DNA of 64,000 nucleotides. It comes from CADEEN01 sp963738425. GTDB taxonomy: Bacteria; Pseudomonadota; Gammaproteobacteria; Burkholderiales; Burkholderiaceae_C. The translations under genes and the position numbers were made by a program. Positions within the stretch are counted from its first letter, which is position 1; every line of letters starts with the position of its first letter. Below, piece by piece: positions 60,250 through 64,000 of this stretch. Location of the stretch: the NCBI GenBank assembly GCA_963738425.1, contig CAVTWT010000003.1, forward strand, positions 333,662 to 397,661. The letters run 5' to 3'. Under the pieces are notes generated by a model. It did not search any database and was not told the DNA's origin. It was given only the letters and a program-made list of their open reading frames with translations.

Positions 60250-61563
60250 TCATCGCTTGCCACCGCGCCATGAAGGCGCGTGCGGCAGACCGTGGTCTTT
60301 GAGAAACGCGGCGACTTGGTTCATCGAGTGGGCATCTTTGGCCACACCGCTCTCCTCGGTGTAGAGGCCGTAGTCCTCAGGATGCCAATCGTGACTCCGG
60401 CGTATCGCATCGCTGTTCAACGACCGCATGAGGAATTGGCTGTTCGCCTGCAGGAGCTCGCAGGTCTCCAAGTCCGACTGCATGCCCATGCACTGAAACT
60501 CGAGTTCGACGAAGAGCAGCCTGGCCCAGGCCCGAAGCTGTATGCGGGTCCGTCCGTAGTCCCAAGGGTAGGGCGTCAGGTCCGATGCATAGCGATAGAC
60601 GACACGTTCGGAGTTCAGGAACGCAATCGGCGTGGCCAGCACGACCACTACCTCACCCAGTCCGGCATCCATCCACTTTCTGCCTTTGCCACATCTGACA
60701 AAGTAGGCGGTGCGGTAGCCGTGGTCAGAAAATCCTGCCGGCGACTCGGTCAACAGGCGCGACGCGAAGTCAAAGAACTCTTTGGGTTGCTTGTCGAAGT
60801 GCAAGCGCTCGTGAATCTGCGGATCTTCGCCGTCCAGCCATTCACGGCGGATGTGAAACGTTGCAGCCAGCCAGTCGAGACGCTCGTCGCTGATCCATCG
60901 GAGAAGGGCCTCATTCGATCGGAGATCGCTCAAACCAAGGGTGAAGGGAGCTCGTCTCTGCTCCATGAAACGCGCGATGTGCGCGGGTTCAAGACCATGA
61001 TCTTCAAACACGCGCCGCACCCTGGACGCAAGCGCTTCAAGACTCGCATGGCTGTCGCCAACGTCCGGCAGACGCGACACGGACTGACGGCCTCGTATCC
61101 AGTCAGCGAGTTGCAATCCAGAGAGCGTCTGGTTGGCACCGTCGAGTCGAACGATGAACTTCCCATCCTTGGTGCAGTAGGTTTGATCCGCGCGACCCTT
61201 TGGCACGGTCAACTCCACGATGTAGAGCGGCCGATCGTCGGCTGCACCGACTACGGGATGCAATGACACTCGAAACGTTGACGGATCGATTGCCGGAGAG
61301 ATTTCGGCAAGGCGACTGGTGATGAGGCGCGCCAGCTCGTCGCGTTCAACGTTCCCAAGCTTCACTCCCGTCACGATGCGCGTCTGGTCGGCGACACCCC
61401 ACAGGATGCGTCCGCCTTCACTGTTCAAGAACGCGACCGCGTAGCTGCAGGCAACGTCTGCCATTGATCTGGTGGGGTTGCCGCCCACGACTTCCTTGAA
61501 CTCAAGGGTTCGACTCTCGTCGTCAGCGAGTTGCTCTCCGAGATTGAATGTTTTCGACGGCAC
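60250..61563 (-). CDS. AlbA_2 (Schlafen-like) ATP-binding domain protein
   Basis: 437 residues from GTG 61563. N-terminal AlbA_2 domain: DDESRTLEFKEVVGGNPTRSMADVACSYAVAFLNSEGGRILWGVAD, VTGVKLGNVERDELARLI, then YIVELTVPKGRADQTYCTKDGKFIVRLDGANQTL. The rest (Trp/Arg-rich, e.g. YASDLTPYPWDYGRTRIQLRAWARLLFVELEFQCMG) is unrecognised. AlbA_2 proteins occur as regulators and in defence islands. Start lies 10 bp after the DUF1173 stop, so co-transcribed, yet its codon use is less GC-rich, suggesting cargo. Confidence 0.75.
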   Translation of the reverse strand: MPSKTFNLGEQLADDESRTLEFKEVVGGNPTRSMADVACSYAVAFLNSEGGRILWGVADQTRIVTGVKLGNVERDELARLITSRLAEISPAIDPSTFRVSLHPVVGAADDRPLYIVELTVPKGRADQTYCTKDGKFIVRLDGANQTLSGLQLADWIRGRQSVSRLPDVGDSHASLEALASRVRRVFEDHGLEPAHIARFMEQRRAPFTLGLSDLRSNEALLRWISDERLDWLAATFHIRREWLDGEDPQIHERLHFDKQPKEFFDFASRLLTESPAGFSDHGYRTAYFVRCGKGRKWMDAGLGEVVVVLATPIAFLNSERVVYRYASDLTPYPWDYGRTRIQLRAWARLLFVELEFQCMGMQSDLETCELLQANSQFLMRSLNSDAIRRSHDWHPEDYGLYTEESGVAKDAHSMNQVAAFLKDHGLPHAPSWRGGKR

Positions 61564-61573
61564 AACCCCAAAT

Positions 61574-62828
61574 CTACAGGACGCTTCCCGCTGCCTCGCG
61601 TCCACGACGCGTGATCTGAGAGCCCGCCCGCTTCGGGGGAAGCACGGGGATGCCTTCCGCGCCTGGGCGCCACAGCCAGGCGGCGTGTTGGCCGTGGCCA
61701 CCGCCACTTTCGAGAGCATCCAGCACCTGCGTCTGCTCGATCGCAGCCGGCACGACGAACATCAGCGGTGCTGATTCGCCAGCGTCCGTCAACGTGGCGC
61801 AGGCGACTGGTTGGGTGCGCGCGAGGTTGTAGCGCAGGCCCTTGATGAAGGAACGGCCCTCGGCAATCAAGTGTTCGATGAGTTGCCGCTCGAACGAACT
61901 TTCCACCGGCAGCCACTGTGGGGTGACCGGCATCAACGACATCTCGGCGAACGTCGGCACGCCGGCCTCGCTGACGCCGAAAGTGGCGATCACGATCATG
62001 TGAACGTTGTCGGCCGAGCCCCACAGCGTGAGTTCCGATTCGAACCGGCGTCCAAGCCTGCGGTAGAGGTGCTCGTCGAGCGCGAAAGCCTGGTCGGGCA
62101 CGTGCTTGATCACGGCCTTGAAGCCGTAGCGGGACGGGACGATCTCCTTGACCTCGGCAATCAGCAGCATCAGGTGCTGCGGCCTGCCGCGCGTGGCGAC
62201 GGCGTGGCTCCACTGCGCGACGCGGCGTGCATTGAGCGCGTCGCGCTGCTCGGGGGAGAACGGCTCCGGGATGAAGAGCCGGATTCGCAGCGCCTCGCCC
62301 CGCGCGACCTTGTTCTCCGCCGCGAGCAGAAGGTACTTGCGCACCGTGCCCCAGCTCCGCTTGCCGGCAAAGCCAGGCTGCCAGCGCGTCAGTTCGGCCT
62401 GGTCCCAGAGGTAGTGCAGCAGCCCGCGCAGCGACAGCTTGCTGCCGTCCGAGGCCACGCTGTCCGATGCGCTCCCTGGCGCCGGCATGGTCGTCGCGGC
62501 CGCCGAGTTTCGACATCGAGAATCCGAGCCTGAGCGCGGTCTCGCCAGTAGATGGGTCCTCCTTGATCGCCGTACCGAGCACCTGGCCCAGTCCTGACGC
62601 TTCGGGCGGCGGTTCGTACGACGCGCAATCCGGCGCGTGCCGGCTGCCGGTGCCGGGCATGCGCTTGACGATAAAGCCTTCGCCCAGGCGGGCGACGTAC
62701 ATCTCGATGCCCTGTAGGAGACACTGGCACTTCGGCCGCAGGCGATCGGCATGTGCCGCGGCGAGTGCGTCCGCAAAGCCCTCGTCCTCGGACGAGAGCC
62801 GCGAGCTGCCGAACAGGTAGTTGCCCAT
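61574..62828 (-). CDS. DUF1173-family conjugative-element protein, frameshifted
   Basis: From ATG 62828: MGNYLFGSSRLSSEDEGFADALAAAHADRLRPKCQCLLQGIEMYVARLGEGFIVKRMPGTGSRHAPDCASYEPP, the Cys-containing DUF1173 N-terminus. After a frame change near 62490 it continues SVASDGSKLSLRGLLHYLWDQAELTRWQPGFAGKRSWGTVRKYLLLAAENKV and on to 61574. Total about 418 residues. DUF1173 proteins occur on conjugative plasmids and ICEs; function unknown, perhaps a zinc-dependent transfer or regulation factor. Confidence 0.8.
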
Positions 62829-62850
62829 GAGCCGCAACTAACGGTGGGCT

Positions 62851-63953
62851 TCAACGAACGTGCGCTGTGCGCTCGCGGGCACGCTGTTGCTCCGGCGCCG
62901 GACGCACGACCGGCTGCTGCTGCGGCGCCGCCTTGTCGTACACCTTGACCTTGTGCACCTCGCCGGCGGCCAGGCGCTTGGCAAGGTTGTCGGCCGCAGC
63001 GGCCATGATCGCCTCGCGCCGCTTCTCCGGCACGCGCTGCGCGACGAGCACCGCCTCGATCGCCGCGAGCACCGTCTTGCGGTTGCCGCTGCCGCGGGCC
63101 GATGCCTTGCCGGTCGCCGTCGGCGATTCCGCCGACGCCGTGGGTTCGATGCGATTGACCTGCCGCGCTTCGCGCTCGCTGCGCAGCCAGGCCATGTCGT
63201 TCGGCAGGGGCTCGTAGCCGATCGCCCTCACGCCGCGCAACGTGGCCTCGAACCAGACCATGCGCCGGAACTCCTCATGGCCTGACACCGCAGCGCCTTC
63301 CAGTCGCGCGCCTCGGCGACATCGACCATCGATCGCGCGACCGACGGGCTGTTGGTGTCGGTGGCCAGGCGGAAGGTGGATTCGGTGAACGCCACGCGCG
63401 AGGTGTCGCCGCGAAACCGGTACTCGGTCTGGCCGACCGGCTTGTCGCCGATCGAGACCATCGCGCGCTTGATGACGTAGCGCTCGTTCAACGCAACTTC
63501 CAGCCGGGCCAACAGTGCGGTTCGATCACCCTGCGGATCAGTGCGCGCCACGTCCTGCTCGGCTCGCGTCACGATGGCGGCCGGTGGAGCCGCTGCAACG
63601 TTGACCGCCGGCCGTTCCGGAACTTCATCGCGCTCGTTTACCGGCTCGGCCGCGCGCGGCGCCACAGCAGGGCGCTGCGGGTCGCGCTGCCACTGGCCAT
63701 CGACCTTGCGCAGGGTCGTTCGCCGGTCGGCCTCGTCGATCTCGGTGAAGCGCTCGCTGCCCATCTTCTCGGCCTTGGCGATGATGTCGTGCAGATTCGC
63801 GGTGCGGTAGGTCACCTCGGCGAACGGGTCGCGCAGCTCGTAGCGCAGGCTGCGGCCAGCGGCCCGGCGGCGGATCGATGCCAAAGCAATGTCGCCGAGG
63901 TCGTTCGGATAGATGGTGCCGCCGGGGCGGCTGCGGTCCGGTGACTCGTCCAT
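62851..63953 (-). CDS. LPD7-domain conjugal-transfer associated protein, frameshifted
   Basis: N-terminal part (LGDIALASIRRRAAGRSLRYELRDPFAEVTYRTANLHDIIAKAEKMGSERFTEIDE), a Pro/Ala linker, a domain ALNERYVIKRAMVSIGDKPVGQTEYRFRGDTSRVAFTESTFRLATDTNSPSVARSMVDVAEARDWKALR, and, after a lost G near 63283, SGHEEFRRMVWFEATLRGVRAIGYEPLPNDMAWL. The latter is the LPD7 (large polyvalent protein-associated) signature. The C-terminus is Lys/Gln/Arg-rich. Usually part of TraI-like or polyvalent proteins transferred with conjugative DNA. Start at ATG 63953 or 63971. Confidence 0.78.
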
Positions 63954-64000
63954 GTCGCTTCCTTGGTTCAATGGTTTGCGTTCAACGCGCCGCGGCGGCG

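Overview
This is a GC-rich chromosomal stretch of a betaproteobacterium, most likely order Burkholderiales (Rubrivivax/Leptothrix/Methylibium-like). The clues are strong G/C codon bias, a RIO-type kinase beside a YgjP-type peptidase, DbpA, SuyAB/HpsN-type sulfonate genes, a Burkholderiales-style 'CCCTCAAGGGGG' intergenic repeat and the gene set of the integrated element. All assignments come from reading the sequence and recalled family knowledge; no database search was run.

Layout. (1) 1-17 kb is mostly core genome: a FecR-like protein, arginase, a five-heme cytochrome c reading frame, a YgjP-like peptidase and a RIO1-like kinase. Then come a HipBA toxin-antitoxin pair, an exported protein whose 5' end carries a second copy of the kinase 5' end, a small accessory patch (unknown 597-aa protein, GIY-YIG-like protein), an SUV3-type helicase, an alpha/beta-hydrolase fused to a LuxR DNA-binding domain, DbpA and a VapBC pair. 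(2) 17.1-35.3 kb holds a LOG-family protein and then a large organosulfonate catabolic locus under a GntR-type and a LacI-type regulator: suyAB, slcC, slcD/comC, a PfkB kinase, a choline-sulfatase-like sulfatase, a Bug-type binding protein, a complete NitT/TauT-type ABC importer, hpsN, an SDR (hpsO-like), a class III transaminase and a zinc alcohol dehydrogenase (hpsP-like). (3) 35.3-40.5 kb returns to core genes: MoeB/ThiF-like, CtpA, an iron(III)-type ABC transporter (FbpC, FbpB) and tRNA-Arg(CCU). (4) From 40.5 kb to the right edge lies an integrative element next to that tRNA: tyrosine recombinase, small HTH protein, SSB, DUF932, ParA/ParB, MobC, relaxase, YhcG-like nuclease, SRAP protein, a DNA methyltransferase interrupted by an IS3-family element, a TIR/P-loop NTPase paired with a multi-TM SLATT-like protein, a UvrD-like helicase with an SOS-like box, an AlbA_2 protein, DUF1173 and LPD7 proteins. 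The right end of the element is outside the window.

How the genes fit together. The sulfonate locus reads as import of a C3 sulfonate (ABC importer), interconversion and oxidation of 2,3-dihydroxypropane-1-sulfonate (SDR, zinc ADH, HpsN) to sulfolactate, sulfolactate epimerisation through sulfopyruvate (SlcC/SlcD), and desulfonation to pyruvate and sulfite (SuyAB). The most novel-looking unit is the TIR-NTPase plus SLATT membrane pair at 53.5-57.0 kb, which has the architecture expected of an abortive-infection defence module. The element also carries three copies of a same-length palindrome (CGATGAA-N12-WTCATCG) around its control and partition genes, and two perfect 15-bp palindromes after parB.

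Caveat. At least a dozen otherwise well-conserved genes carry single- or double-base indels, almost all in G/C runs or GC dinucleotide repeats. This looks more like residual sequencing error (long-read or metagenome assembly) than real decay, so genes called frameshifted here may be intact in the organism.
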